NCBI GenBank assembly: GCA_014879445.1
Contig: JACSSC010000024.1
Coordinates: 1 to 64,000 of the forward strand
Reading direction: 5' to 3'
From: Candidatus Competibacteraceae bacterium
GTDB taxonomy: Bacteria; Bacteroidota; Bacteroidia; CAIKAF01
Length of the DNA: 64,000 nucleotides
The first letter of the stretch is position 1. Every line of letters starts with the position of its first letter. Shown here in pieces: positions 9,603 through 16,694 of the stretch. The translations under genes were made by a program, and so were the position numbers. The notes beneath the pieces are model-generated. The model did not search any database, was not told the origin of the DNA, and worked only from the letters and a program-made list of their open reading frames with translations.

Positions 9603-10447
9603 TTAATATGTTTTGAATGTTCATAAAAGTAATTCATCATAACACCTGCTACAATCATGCCCATGCCTGCCAAGTTTATCAATGTGAATGTTTCATCAAA
9701 TATAAAATATCCAATGCTAAAAGAAAGTATAAGGCCAAGGTATTGTATTCCCGAGATAACAGAGGCAGGTTCTAATTGAAAAGCTCTTGTCATCATAACC
9801 TGTGCGGCTTGTGTAAACACACCGGTCAGTATCAGAAAAATCCAGTCGCTGCCAGTAGGTTGAACCCAATCTATAAAGCACCAAGCCGAGATAAATGGCA
9901 ATGCTACTAAAGGAAAATAAAAGACAACGACCAAAGGATGCTCACTATTTCTTGTTTTTCGAATCATCGTATAAGCCAATCCTGAAAAAATGGCCGAGCC
10001 AATTCCCAGCAGCAAATCAGGAGTTGTGATGCGATTATCAAACCCTCTAACGATTATAATACCGGCAAATGAAAAGGCAAAAAACAGGTATTGAATCCAT
10101 CGTGTTTTTTCATATAAAAACAGGGCTGCAAAACTGATAGTGAAAATAGGAGAGAGGTATTGAATCGTAACTGCCGTGGCTAAAGGCATTCTCTGCAATG
10201 TAACAAAGAAAGCCGTTAAGCTGATAAGTCCAAATAATCCACGTAAAATTAATATTCCTTTCTGGTTGCCCCAAAGGGGTATTTTTAATATGCTTAGATG
10301 AATATAGCTGAATAAAAGCGATACGATACATCGAAAAAAAATAATTTCATGAGCGGGAATATGAGGAACAAACTTTACGCACATATTCATGAACTGAAAA
10401 AACAAAGTGGCCAGCAACATGTACGATATTCCTTTACGTATCAGCAT
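9599..10447 (-). CDS. EamA-type (DMT superfamily) transporter
   Basis: An integral inner-membrane protein of about 282 residues with ten hydrophobic segments arranged as two EamA repeats of five helices. Motifs typical of the family are FFRCIVSLLFSYIHL in the first repeat and PASVISGIQYLGLILSFSIG in the second. Members export or import small metabolites; the substrate cannot be read from sequence. The frame is open to 10495, but the ATG at 10447 (MLIRKGISYML) directly precedes the first helix and is the likelier start. It is followed with a four-base overlap by the DUF2797 gene, and it is divergent from rfaE1. Confidence 0.85.
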   Translation of the reverse strand: MLIRKGISYMLLATLFFQFMNMCVKFVPHIPAHEIIFFRCIVSLLFSYIHLSILKIPLWGNQKGILILRGLFGLISLTAFFVTLQRMPLATAVTIQYLSPIFTISFAALFLYEKTRWIQYLFFAFSFAGIIIVRGFDNRITTPDLLLGIGSAIFSGLAYTMIRKTRNSEHPLVVVFYFPLVALPFISAWCFIDWVQPTGSDWIFLILTGVFTQAAQVMMTRAFQLEPASVISGIQYLGLILSFSIGYFIFDETFTLINLAGMGMIVAGVMMNYFYEHSKHIK

Positions 10448-10528
10448 GGATGCGAATTTCCGATAATGATTCAGATGTGATAGGTAACAGGTCAAAAAGA
10501 TTTCAACAAATATATGTACGGCTTTTAT

Positions 10529-10536
10529 TACCTTTG
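10529..10536 (+). promoter_or_regulatory. rfaE1 -7 box, almost touching the start codon
   Basis: TACCTTTG is an exact TAnnTTTG match ending 7 bases before the ATG at 10544 (4 before the GTG at 10541). The transcript would begin at or next to the start codon, implying a leaderless or nearly leaderless mRNA. No clear -33 TTG is present. Confidence 0.55.
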
Positions 10537-10543
10537 AATCGTG

Positions 10544-11515
10544 ATGAAGAAAAAACTGGTTAAAACAAAATGTCTTGATTTCAGTCGTTCAAGGATCTTG
10601 GTTGTGGGCGATGTGATGTTAGACGAATACATCATCGGTGCTGCTACTCGTATTTCTCCTGAAGCGCCAGTCCCTGTTATTAAGTTTTCTGAAAATAAGT
10701 TTAATTTGGGTGGTGCAGGTAATGTGGCAGCAAATCTTGCAGCACTTGGCGTTCAAGCTACACTTATAGGATTAGTGGGTGATGACCAACAAGCTGTTCA
10801 AGTAAAAAAAATGGCACGTAAACAAGGCATTGATGGAATATTGCTTACAACGGATCAGCCCACAATCACTAAAACTCGAATTGTAGCTCAACGTCAACAA
10901 ATCGTGCGACTTGATAGAGAGGTTCTTTTTGAACTAAAAAAAAATGCCCTTATAACACTAATAGATACGGTCTGTCGTATGGCGTCATCACATGATGTAG
11001 TAATCGTGTCGGATTATGCCAAAGGCACAGTACATCCAGAAATGTTAACAGCACTAGTTCATCATTGCAAACGATTGGGAATCCCTGTATTGGCAGATCC
11101 AAAAAGGGCTGATTGGCGTATGTACACAGGTGTAACTATGCTTACTCCCAATCTTCGTGAGCTATCCGAAAATGCTGGTGTCGAAATTGCCAATACTGAT
11201 AATGATATCTTGCGTGAAGCACGTAAAGCCATTAAAAATTCAGGTATTGAAAAATTACTTATTACACGTTCCGAAAAGGGGATGTCTTTTATTGATGCTG
11301 ATCAATATCAACATATTCCTGCTCATGCTCATGAGGTGTTTGATGTGAGTGGGGCAGGTGATACCGTTATTGCTGTAGTGGCAGCAGCTTTGTCTGCTAA
11401 TTGGTCGTTTGATCAGGCCGTTAAATTAGCTAATATGGCTGCCGGCACTGTTGTGCTGCATGCAGGCACGGTACCTGTTAATCTCGAAGAACTTATCAAA
11501 TCTTGGAATTCATGA
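10544..11515 (+). CDS. rfaE1: D-glycero-beta-D-manno-heptose-7-phosphate kinase
   Basis: The enzyme phosphorylates heptose 7-phosphate at C1 to the 1,7-bisphosphate on the way to ADP-L-glycero-beta-D-manno-heptose for the LPS core. The 323-residue PfkB-fold kinase shows RILVVGDVMLDEYIIGAATR, the glycine-rich NLGGAGNVAANLAALG and the catalytic motif VSGAGDTVIAVVAAAL. It corresponds to the kinase half of E. coli HldE. The cytidylyltransferase half is absent, so a separate rfaE2/hldC gene is expected elsewhere. The gene ends in an ATGA overlap with gmhA, which acts one step earlier. Either GTG 10541 or ATG 10544 may be the start. Confidence 0.93.
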   Translation: MKKKLVKTKCLDFSRSRILVVGDVMLDEYIIGAATRISPEAPVPVIKFSENKFNLGGAGNVAANLAALGVQATLIGLVGDDQQAVQVKKMARKQGIDGILLTTDQPTITKTRIVAQRQQIVRLDREVLFELKKNALITLIDTVCRMASSHDVVIVSDYAKGTVHPEMLTALVHHCKRLGIPVLADPKRADWRMYTGVTMLTPNLRELSENAGVEIANTDNDILREARKAIKNSGIEKLLITRSEKGMSFIDADQYQHIPAHAHEVFDVSGAGDTVIAVVAAALSANWSFDQAVKLANMAAGTVVLHAGTVPVNLEELIKSWNS

Positions 11516-12081
11516 ACCCATCCGAATATATCATCAACGAAATGAACGAACATATGCGTTTAACGCAAGCTTGTTTGGATACATTACATCTCGATATTTT
11601 AAAAGCTGCTGATATCTGTTTGGAAGCAGTTCGGTCGCGACATACTATCTTTTTGTTTGGTAATGGCGGAAGTGCTGCTGATGCAAGTCATATTGCTGCC
11701 GAGTTCACAGGACGATATCAGCTCGATCGCAAAGGATTACCTGCTATTTGTCTTAATGCCGACCCTGCTGTAATAACAAGTATTAGTAATGACTTTGGCT
11801 ATGATCAGGTCTATGCCAGACAGTTGGATGCTTTGGCTCGAAAAGGTGATGTATGTATTGGTATTACAACATCTGGGCGTAGTGCCAATGTTACCATAGC
11901 ATTGGAAAAAGCAGCTCTAATAGGTTGTCATACTATCGGCCTTACCGGTCGAGAAGGTGGCGAAATTGTATCACTTTGTAATTTGTCTTTAATTGTTCCC
12001 TCGCAGGTTACTTCACGCATTCAGGAAATGCACATTCTTATCGGACATATGATATGTCATTTAGTTGAATCAAGGTTATAG
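11512..12081 (+). CDS. gmhA: phosphoheptose isomerase
   Basis: GmhA converts sedoheptulose 7-phosphate to D-glycero-D-manno-heptose 7-phosphate, the first step of heptose synthesis for LPS. The 189-residue protein is a single SIS domain with FGNGGSAADASHIAAEFTGR, ADPAVITSISNDFGYDQVY and GITTSGRSANV, all characteristic of the GmhA/DiaA group. The ATG at 11512 overlaps the rfaE1 stop (ATGA), so the two proteins are probably translationally coupled. This neighbour favours GmhA over the related DnaA-binding protein DiaA. I see no terminator after it. Confidence 0.93.
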   Translation: MNPSEYIINEMNEHMRLTQACLDTLHLDILKAADICLEAVRSRHTIFLFGNGGSAADASHIAAEFTGRYQLDRKGLPAICLNADPAVITSISNDFGYDQVYARQLDALARKGDVCIGITTSGRSANVTIALEKAALIGCHTIGLTGREGGEIVSLCNLSLIVPSQVTSRIQEMHILIGHMICHLVESRL

Positions 12082-12118
12082 CTTTTTCTGAATTTTTCAT
12101 AACAATTAAACCCTTTTT

Positions 12119-12496
12119 ATGAAGAGCATCTCACCTAATATTTTTGTAAATGATATCAATGAAACCATCTCTTTCTATAAGCAATTAGGATTTGTAGTTT
12201 CTAATAAAGTTCCTGAACAGGGCGAAATCGTTTGGGTTATGATGACGTGTGGAGATGTACACTTTATGTTTCAATCATTCGATAGCTTAGGTGACGAGTT
12301 ACCGATTGTTCAAAGACAAAACGGCGGTGCAATTTTACTCTATATTCAGACCGAGAATATCAGAAACTTCTATCATAACATTAAAGATAATGTCAATGTT
12401 ATAAAAGAACTTGAGAAAACTTTTTACGGGGCAACTGAATTTTCTATTGAAGATAATAATGGGTTTTTGCTGACCTTTGCAGAGGACGAAGAATAG
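12119..12496 (+). CDS. VOC (glyoxalase/bleomycin-resistance) family protein
   Basis: A 125-residue cytoplasmic protein of the vicinal-oxygen-chelate fold. The beta-alpha-beta-beta-beta start is visible as ISPNIFVNDINETISFYKQLGFVVS, followed by HFMFQSFDS and a second half ending in FSIEDNNGFLLTFAED. VOC members are metal-dependent isomerases, dioxygenases or antibiotic-binding proteins; which applies cannot be said. It follows gmhA by 37 bases and may be cotranscribed or separate. A 6-bp inverted repeat (12495-12511) at its end lacks a T-run and is not called a terminator. Confidence 0.8.
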   Translation: MKSISPNIFVNDINETISFYKQLGFVVSNKVPEQGEIVWVMMTCGDVHFMFQSFDSLGDELPIVQRQNGGAILLYIQTENIRNFYHNIKDNVNVIKELEKTFYGATEFSIEDNNGFLLTFAEDEE

Positions 12497-12561
12497 GATT
12501 TCGATAATCCTGAGTGAAAAGTTACTACCCTCATTATAACTACAACCCTGCACAATAACAC

Positions 12562-12592
12562 TATGGATATGTCACCAATTTTTCTATATTTG
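12562..12592 (+). promoter_or_regulatory. probable promoter of the sorted glycosidase-like gene
   Basis: TATATTTG at 12585-12592 is an exact -7 match 29 bases before the first ATG. TATG at 12562-12565, 19 bases upstream of it, is only an approximate -33 element. Confidence 0.5.
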
Positions 12593-12621
12593 ATTCTTCT
12601 TTCCACCCAAAATCTAATTAA

Positions 12622-14328
12622 ATGAGTATGAAATTTCGAAAAAAAATAATTCTCTCAATCATTATCTCAATGCTATCAAGTACTGTTTTTTCGCAAATAA
12701 CTTCTAATCCGTTTTGCGCTAATAGTCCATTGATTCATAATGTTGAGTTGGGATTTGGGTCATTTCGATATCATGTGCCCTGGTTTAAATTTGATTCGGC
12801 AGGCGTGTACAACTTTACCAAAACTGATGGTTTGGCAAATCTGTATGGCGCATCAGGCATTGAGCCGGTTATCATATTTAAATGTACACCACGTATACCT
12901 GACAGCTCGGCATTTGCCGATACAAGTGGCTGGCTGCCTTGTGAACAGTTATTATGGGATCGACTGCATGATCCCAATGCACCATCTGCCGAAACATCTT
13001 GGTTCCCTACAGATACAACTGCATGGAAAAATTTTCTTACCGCTTTTGTGGAAAGATATAACGGAAATGGAATACAGGATTATCCCAACCTTGTTCACCC
13101 TTTCAGGGTTTATCAATTAGAAGTTGAAATGACGCGTATTTGGTGCACAAACAACAATTTTACGTATCCCAATGATTATGTAAGATACATCAACATGAGT
13201 TATCGAACTATCAAGCAAGCCGACCCCAATGCTATTGTTAAAATGGCAGGATGGGGTTCGATAGATTTACACATGTTTTATCTCAATTTTATTGATACAG
13301 ATTCTTTACCTATTAGCCAGAACTTATATGTCAGAAGACCACAACTCGACACTTCTCAGACCTACCAAAATGCTTTGAATAATTGGATGTATATTTTTAA
13401 TAATGCACAATACGATGTATTTGATGCACACTGTTATGGATTGGCCGAATATTTTCCAGGAAGAGCAGATGGTCTAAGAACACTCTTTGACCCCACCCAA
13501 ACCAAACCAATATGGGCACTCGAAGGCGGAGGACCTTATCGAAACAAAGCCGAAGTTTATAATATGGCGAATACAACAGGATATATGTCACCTCAACTCA
13601 TTATCGAAAATGCAGCATACGTGATTCGGTATTATGTAGGTGGAATGGGGAGTGGCTTTACTAGATTGGCTTGGAATGTTTTGCCCGAATATGACCCATG
13701 GGGGCAAGCATTTGGAGATTTGGACCTATTGTCAATTAATTACGAAAAAAAACCTTCTTATTGGGCATATAAAGGACTGGCCTCATTCATTTCGGATTAT
13801 ACACATGCCGAACCCATACCTAATGGTTGGTATTGGCACAATCCGGATATTGTTGGATATAGGGTTACTACCCCGACACGCAATATGGTTTTTATTTGGA
13901 ATTTGAATACACCAGCCGACATTCATCTCAAAGGATTAGAGAAACAACACATATATCCATTGGTGATGGGAGATTCAATTTGGACAGAAGTGACTTTGTC
14001 ATCAGACAGCATATATACTTTTACAACCCAACGAGTGCCTCTAATTTTTGAGGGCATGTTACAGTCAACGGGTTTGCAAAATCATCCTATTCAAACCATG
14101 CAGATATATCCCAATCCGGCCATTCATCAGGTAACAGTTGAATATGCAGGAACTGATGATTTGACAGTAGATATTTTTGATTTAAGAGGGAAGCTAACAG
14201 GGATATATTATTTGCAGGCAGGCATATCTACTATCAATATATCATCTTTGAGTGCAGGCGTATATATTCTTAAAGCATATAGTAATGGAGAGATAAAAAC
14301 TATGAAGTTAGTCAAAACAGAAGATTGA
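12622..14328 (+). CDS. secreted glycoside-hydrolase-like protein with T9SS sorting domain
   Basis: A 568-residue extracellular protein. Residues 1-25 are a signal peptide (ILSIIISMLSSTVFSQ). The central 30-430 region looks like a clan-A (beta/alpha)8 glycosidase: strand-end glutamates E167/E169 in YQLEVEMTRIW could be the acid/base and E301 in KPIWALEGGGPY the nucleophile; a trailing beta domain follows (about 430-475). The last 80 residues (MQIYPNPAIHQ through SAGVYILKAYSNGE) form a type A T9SS C-terminal sorting domain, directing export through the outer membrane and anchoring or release. No polysaccharide-utilisation genes are adjacent. Substrate and glycosidase family are not assignable by eye; activity is an inference. 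Confidence 0.75.
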   Translation: MSMKFRKKIILSIIISMLSSTVFSQITSNPFCANSPLIHNVELGFGSFRYHVPWFKFDSAGVYNFTKTDGLANLYGASGIEPVIIFKCTPRIPDSSAFADTSGWLPCEQLLWDRLHDPNAPSAETSWFPTDTTAWKNFLTAFVERYNGNGIQDYPNLVHPFRVYQLEVEMTRIWCTNNNFTYPNDYVRYINMSYRTIKQADPNAIVKMAGWGSIDLHMFYLNFIDTDSLPISQNLYVRRPQLDTSQTYQNALNNWMYIFNNAQYDVFDAHCYGLAEYFPGRADGLRTLFDPTQTKPIWALEGGGPYRNKAEVYNMANTTGYMSPQLIIENAAYVIRYYVGGMGSGFTRLAWNVLPEYDPWGQAFGDLDLLSINYEKKPSYWAYKGLASFISDYTHAEPIPNGWYWHNPDIVGYRVTTPTRNMVFIWNLNTPADIHLKGLEKQHIYPLVMGDSIWTEVTLSSDSIYTFTTQRVPLIFEGMLQSTGLQNHPIQTMQIYPNPAIHQVTVEYAGTDDLTVDIFDLRGKLTGIYYLQAGISTINISSLSAGVYILKAYSNGEIKTMKLVKTED

Positions 14329-14343
14329 ATTGGGATAGATAAA

Positions 14344-14375
14344 AAACCTTGCAAACTGAATGTAATGCAAGGTTT
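14344..14375. terminator. bidirectional terminator between the glycosidase-like gene and tRNA-Arg
   Basis: A perfect 10-bp inverted repeat (14344-14353 with 14366-14375, AAACCTTGCA arm, 12-base loop) lies between two converging transcripts. On the minus strand it is followed by a run of six T; on the plus strand by TAAAATTTT. It probably ends both the tRNA-Arg and the upstream gene. Confidence 0.75.
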
Positions 14376-14382
14376 AAAATTT

Positions 14383-14459
14383 TGGTGACCCCGAAGAGAT
14401 TCGAACTCCTAACCTTCTGATCCGTAGTCAGATGCTCTATCCAATTAAGCTACGGGGCC
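14383..14459 (-). tRNA. tRNA-Arg (ACG)
   Basis: The minus strand folds as a complete cloverleaf: acceptor GGCCCCG/CGGGGTC, anticodon stem TCTGA/TCAGA with loop CTACGGA (anticodon ACG), T arm AGGAG-TTCGAAT-CTCTT. The 3' CCA is encoded (14383-14385), unlike the other five tRNAs of the window. Confidence 0.95.
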
Positions 14460-14470
14460 TGAAAGGGGCA

Positions 14471-14478
14471 CAAAGATA
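14471..14478 (-). promoter_or_regulatory. -7 box of tRNA-Arg
   Basis: TATCTTTG on the minus strand is an exact TAnnTTTG match 11 bases before the mature 5' end of tRNA-Arg. No -33 TTG is seen. Confidence 0.5.
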
Positions 14479-14514
14479 CGCTTTGTGGTTGAAAAAAAAA
14501 ATATTTTTCAGGGA

Positions 14515-14546
14515 TTTGATAAAATAGAAACAAAGTATTACATTTG
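14515..14546 (+). promoter_or_regulatory. rpsU promoter (TTTG-N20-TACATTTG)
   Basis: TTTG at 14515-14518 and TACATTTG at 14539-14546 match both Bacteroidota promoter elements with a 20-base spacer. The start codon of S21 lies 29 bases past the -7 box. Confidence 0.8.
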
Positions 14547-14575
14547 CCACCCATTAAAATTAATAATAACAGAAA

Positions 14576-14770
14576 ATGCTGATTATTCCGATCAAAGAAG
14601 GCGAAAACATTGACAAGGCACTTAAGAAGTACAAAAAGAAATTTGAACGTACAGCTGTTGTTAAGCAGCTTCGTGCACGCCAACACTACACCAAAAAGTC
14701 GGTGAGTCGTCGCGATACTATTATCCGTGCAGCTTTTAAGGAAAAGTTGCGTACGCAGGAAGATAATTAA
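14576..14770 (+). CDS. rpsU: 30S ribosomal protein S21
   Basis: S21 (bS21) sits on the small-subunit platform near the anti-Shine-Dalgarno end of 16S rRNA and influences initiation. The 64-residue, strongly basic protein starts MLIIPIKEGENIDKALKKYK and contains the family core FERTAVVKQLRARQHYTKKS. It opens the conserved Bacteroidota order rpsU-xerC-hpf-tRNAs-tuf. A near-consensus promoter precedes it. xerC begins 20 bases after the stop, with its own -7 box in between. Confidence 0.95.
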   Translation: MLIIPIKEGENIDKALKKYKKKFERTAVVKQLRARQHYTKKSVSRRDTIIRAAFKEKLRTQEDN

Positions 14771-14774
14771 TTTG

Positions 14775-14782
14775 TACATTTG
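14775..14782 (+). promoter_or_regulatory. xerC -7 box close to the start codon
   Basis: TACATTTG in the rpsU-xerC gap is an exact -7 match and ends 8 bases before the xerC ATG at 14791. The nearest upstream TTG (14747-14749) is 25 bases away, longer than usual. A transcript from here would have almost no leader. Confidence 0.5.
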
Positions 14783-14790
14783 CGGGAAGA

Positions 14791-15690
14791 ATGACCCGCA
14801 TGTTCAAAGACGATTTTCTAAATTATATACGATACGAGAAGCGTTATTCAGAGCATACGCTTATATCATATTTAACAGACCTGGATCAGTTTCAGGCCTT
14901 TTTGCATTTACACTATCCAGATATTTTATTAAAAGATGTTGTTTTACAGCATATTCGTTCATGGGTTGTTTTCTTAATGGAGGAAGGACATACGGCACGT
15001 TCTGTGCATCGAAAGTTATCTACTCTGCGTTCATTTTATAAATATCTTTTTAAAAAGCAGCAAATATCTGTTAATCCCACTATAGGTATAAAAGGGCCCA
15101 AGTTGCCAAAACGTAATCCATCATTTGTGCCGGAAAGTGCTATGAATAAACTATTAGATCAGCTTGTTTTTCCTGAAGGATTTTTGGGTATTAGAGATAA
15201 GATGATACTTGAAACATTATATTTTACAGGGCTTAGGCGCTCAGAGTTAATTTTGTTAAAAGAGAATGATCTTGATTTTTCGTTGCATGTGATGAGAGTG
15301 CTCGGCAAGCGGAATAAAGAACGTATGGTGCCCTTAGTACCGGTTTTAGAATCGAGCATGAAGTCATATCTACTAGCCAAAAAAGAAGCCGGTTTCTTAT
15401 CACCTCATGTTTTTGAGGCGAATAAAGGGGGGAAAATGAATCCACGTTTTGTATATGCAACGGTTCATCATTATCTTTCTGCAGTAACAACATCAGATCA
15501 GAAAGGGCCACATGTATTAAGGCATTCATTTGCCACACATTTGCTTAATAATGGAGCTGACCTTAATGCAATCAAAGAGATCTTAGGCCATGCAGGATTG
15601 GCAGCTACCCAGGTCTATACTCATAATTCGATAGACAAGCTTAAGAAAGCGCATGGCAAAGCCCATCCTCGATCAAAAGACGTTAAGTGA
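14791..15690 (+). CDS. xerC: tyrosine recombinase XerC/XerD
   Basis: A 299-residue site-specific recombinase of the Xer type, which resolves chromosome dimers at dif. The N-terminal SAM-like core-binding domain covers about 5-90. The catalytic domain carries the full set: R149 (TGLRRSEL), K173 (LGKRNKER), H241 and R244 (HVLRHSFATHLL), H267 (LGHAGL) and nucleophile Y276 (QVYTH). Its location between rpsU and hpf is the usual one for the housekeeping enzyme in this phylum, not for a mobile integrase. Whether it is best called XerC or XerD cannot be settled without its partner. The alternative ATG at 14800 would remove three residues. Confidence 0.92.
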   Translation: MTRMFKDDFLNYIRYEKRYSEHTLISYLTDLDQFQAFLHLHYPDILLKDVVLQHIRSWVVFLMEEGHTARSVHRKLSTLRSFYKYLFKKQQISVNPTIGIKGPKLPKRNPSFVPESAMNKLLDQLVFPEGFLGIRDKMILETLYFTGLRRSELILLKENDLDFSLHVMRVLGKRNKERMVPLVPVLESSMKSYLLAKKEAGFLSPHVFEANKGGKMNPRFVYATVHHYLSAVTTSDQKGPHVLRHSFATHLLNNGADLNAIKEILGHAGLAATQVYTHNSIDKLKKAHGKAHPRSKDVK

Positions 15691-15782
15691 AAAAAATACA
15701 AAAATCATATGCGGTAAGTTAAGAATAAAGAATAATTTTAGTTATTTTGTTGCAATAAATATAACAGACAAAACAAAATCAT

Positions 15783-16070
15783 ATGAACATTCAGGTAAAG
15801 GATATCAATTTTAATGCAGACGCAGAATTAATGGAGTTTGCACGAAAGAAAGCAGAGAAGATATTTACGCTTTATGAAGGCGTACAGGGAGTTGAGGTAA
15901 ATCTCAAGCTCGAAAATAAAAAAGAAGACGCCAACAAAACTGCAGAGATACGTGTGGTTGTGGCGGGAAATGATTTGTTTGCTAGCAAAACAGAGAAGAC
16001 CTTTGAGGGGGCGACTGATTCAACCATTATGGCTTTGAAGAAGCAGGTTGAGCGTCTCAAATCCAAGTAG
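15783..16070 (+). CDS. hpf: short ribosome hibernation promoting factor (HPF/RaiA family)
   Basis: HPF/RaiA proteins bind the 30S decoding region in stationary phase and silence ribosomes. The 95-residue protein has the beta-alpha-beta-beta-beta-alpha pattern with MNIQVKDINFNADAELMEFA at the start and the second helix at the end (DSTIMALKKQVERLKSK). This is the short form, without the C-terminal dimerisation domain of long HPF. It lies 92 bases after xerC and is followed by a strong terminator, so it closes the rpsU-xerC-hpf segment. Confidence 0.9.
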   Translation: MNIQVKDINFNADAELMEFARKKAEKIFTLYEGVQGVEVNLKLENKKEDANKTAEIRVVVAGNDLFASKTEKTFEGATDSTIMALKKQVERLKSK

Positions 16071-16087
16071 TTATGTGGTTTATTGCC

Positions 16088-16126
16088 ATAGCCGTGCCAA
16101 AAATGTCGGCTATAATATTTTTTTTT
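16088..16126 (+). terminator. terminator after hpf
   Basis: ATAGCCG (16088-16094) pairs with CGGCTAT (16107-16113) across a 12-base loop, followed by a run of nine T (16118-16126). It separates the hpf transcript from the tRNA-tuf transcript. Confidence 0.8.
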
Positions 16127-16146
16127 CTATTTTTTTTCACAAGTTT

Positions 16147-16177
16147 TTTGTGAAGTTGCAAATCTTTCATACATTTG
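16147..16177 (+). promoter_or_regulatory. promoter of the tRNA-tuf operon (TTTG-N19-TACATTTG)
   Basis: TTTG at 16147-16150 and TACATTTG at 16170-16177 are exact matches to both promoter elements with a 19-base spacer. The first tRNA begins 87 bases after the -7 box. Confidence 0.8.
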
Positions 16178-16264
16178 CAGCCCTTTGAAGAGGAATTTTC
16201 AATGGGTAGATAGGTGAGAGGTTGCGTAAAATCAATGGTTTTAGCATCTTTTTACAGACAATAA

Positions 16265-16337
16265 GCCGGAGTAGCTCAGCTGGTAGAGCAGCTGATTTGT
16301 AATCAGCTGGTCGGGGGTTCGAGTCCCTTCTCCGGCT
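16265..16337 (+). tRNA. tRNA-Thr (TGT)
   Basis: Acceptor GCCGGAG/CTCCGGC, D arm GCTCAGCTGGTAGAGC, anticodon stem CTGAT/ATCAG with loop TTGT centred on TGT, T arm with GTTCGAG. CCA is not encoded. First of four tRNAs ahead of tuf. Confidence 0.96.
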
Positions 16338-16353
16338 CTGTTCTTTGAAAAAT

Positions 16354-16436
16354 GGGGAGATACCAAAGCGGCCAACTGGGGCAGACTGTAAATCTGCTGG
16401 CATTTGCCTTCGTAGGTTCGAATCCTGCTCTCCCCA
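16354..16436 (+). tRNA. tRNA-Tyr (GTA)
   Basis: Acceptor GGGGAGA/TCTCCCC, anticodon loop containing GTA (ACTGTAAATC), long class II variable arm and T loop GTTCGAATC. CCA is not encoded. Confidence 0.96.
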
Positions 16437-16451
16437 CGTTGGTACAAATCA

Positions 16452-16524
16452 GCGGGAGTAGCTCAGTTGGTAGAGCTTTAGCCTTCCAAGCTAAATGTCG
16501 CGGGTTCGAGTCCCGTCTCCCGCT
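16452..16524 (+). tRNA. tRNA-Gly (TCC)
   Basis: Acceptor GCGGGAG/CTCCCGC, anticodon stem TTAGC/GCTAA around loop CTTCCAA (anticodon TCC), T arm CGGGTTCGAGTCCCG. CCA is not encoded. Confidence 0.96.
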
Positions 16525-16571
16525 CAGGGAAGAGAATGCAGAATGCCGGTATTCGATTCCCCAAAACATTA

Positions 16572-16644
<73 letters not shown>

Positions 16645-16694
16645 CGACTTTAAACTGGATTTTAACTTAACTATTACACTTAAATTTTACAACA

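Noticed and set aside
12495-12511. AGGATT/AATCCT inverted repeat after the VOC gene
   Set aside because: Only six pairs and no T-run; not enough for a terminator.
14791-15690. Tyrosine recombinase as sign of an integrated element
   Set aside because: It sits in the conserved rpsU-xerC-hpf order, with no att repeats or phage genes, so it is the housekeeping Xer enzyme.
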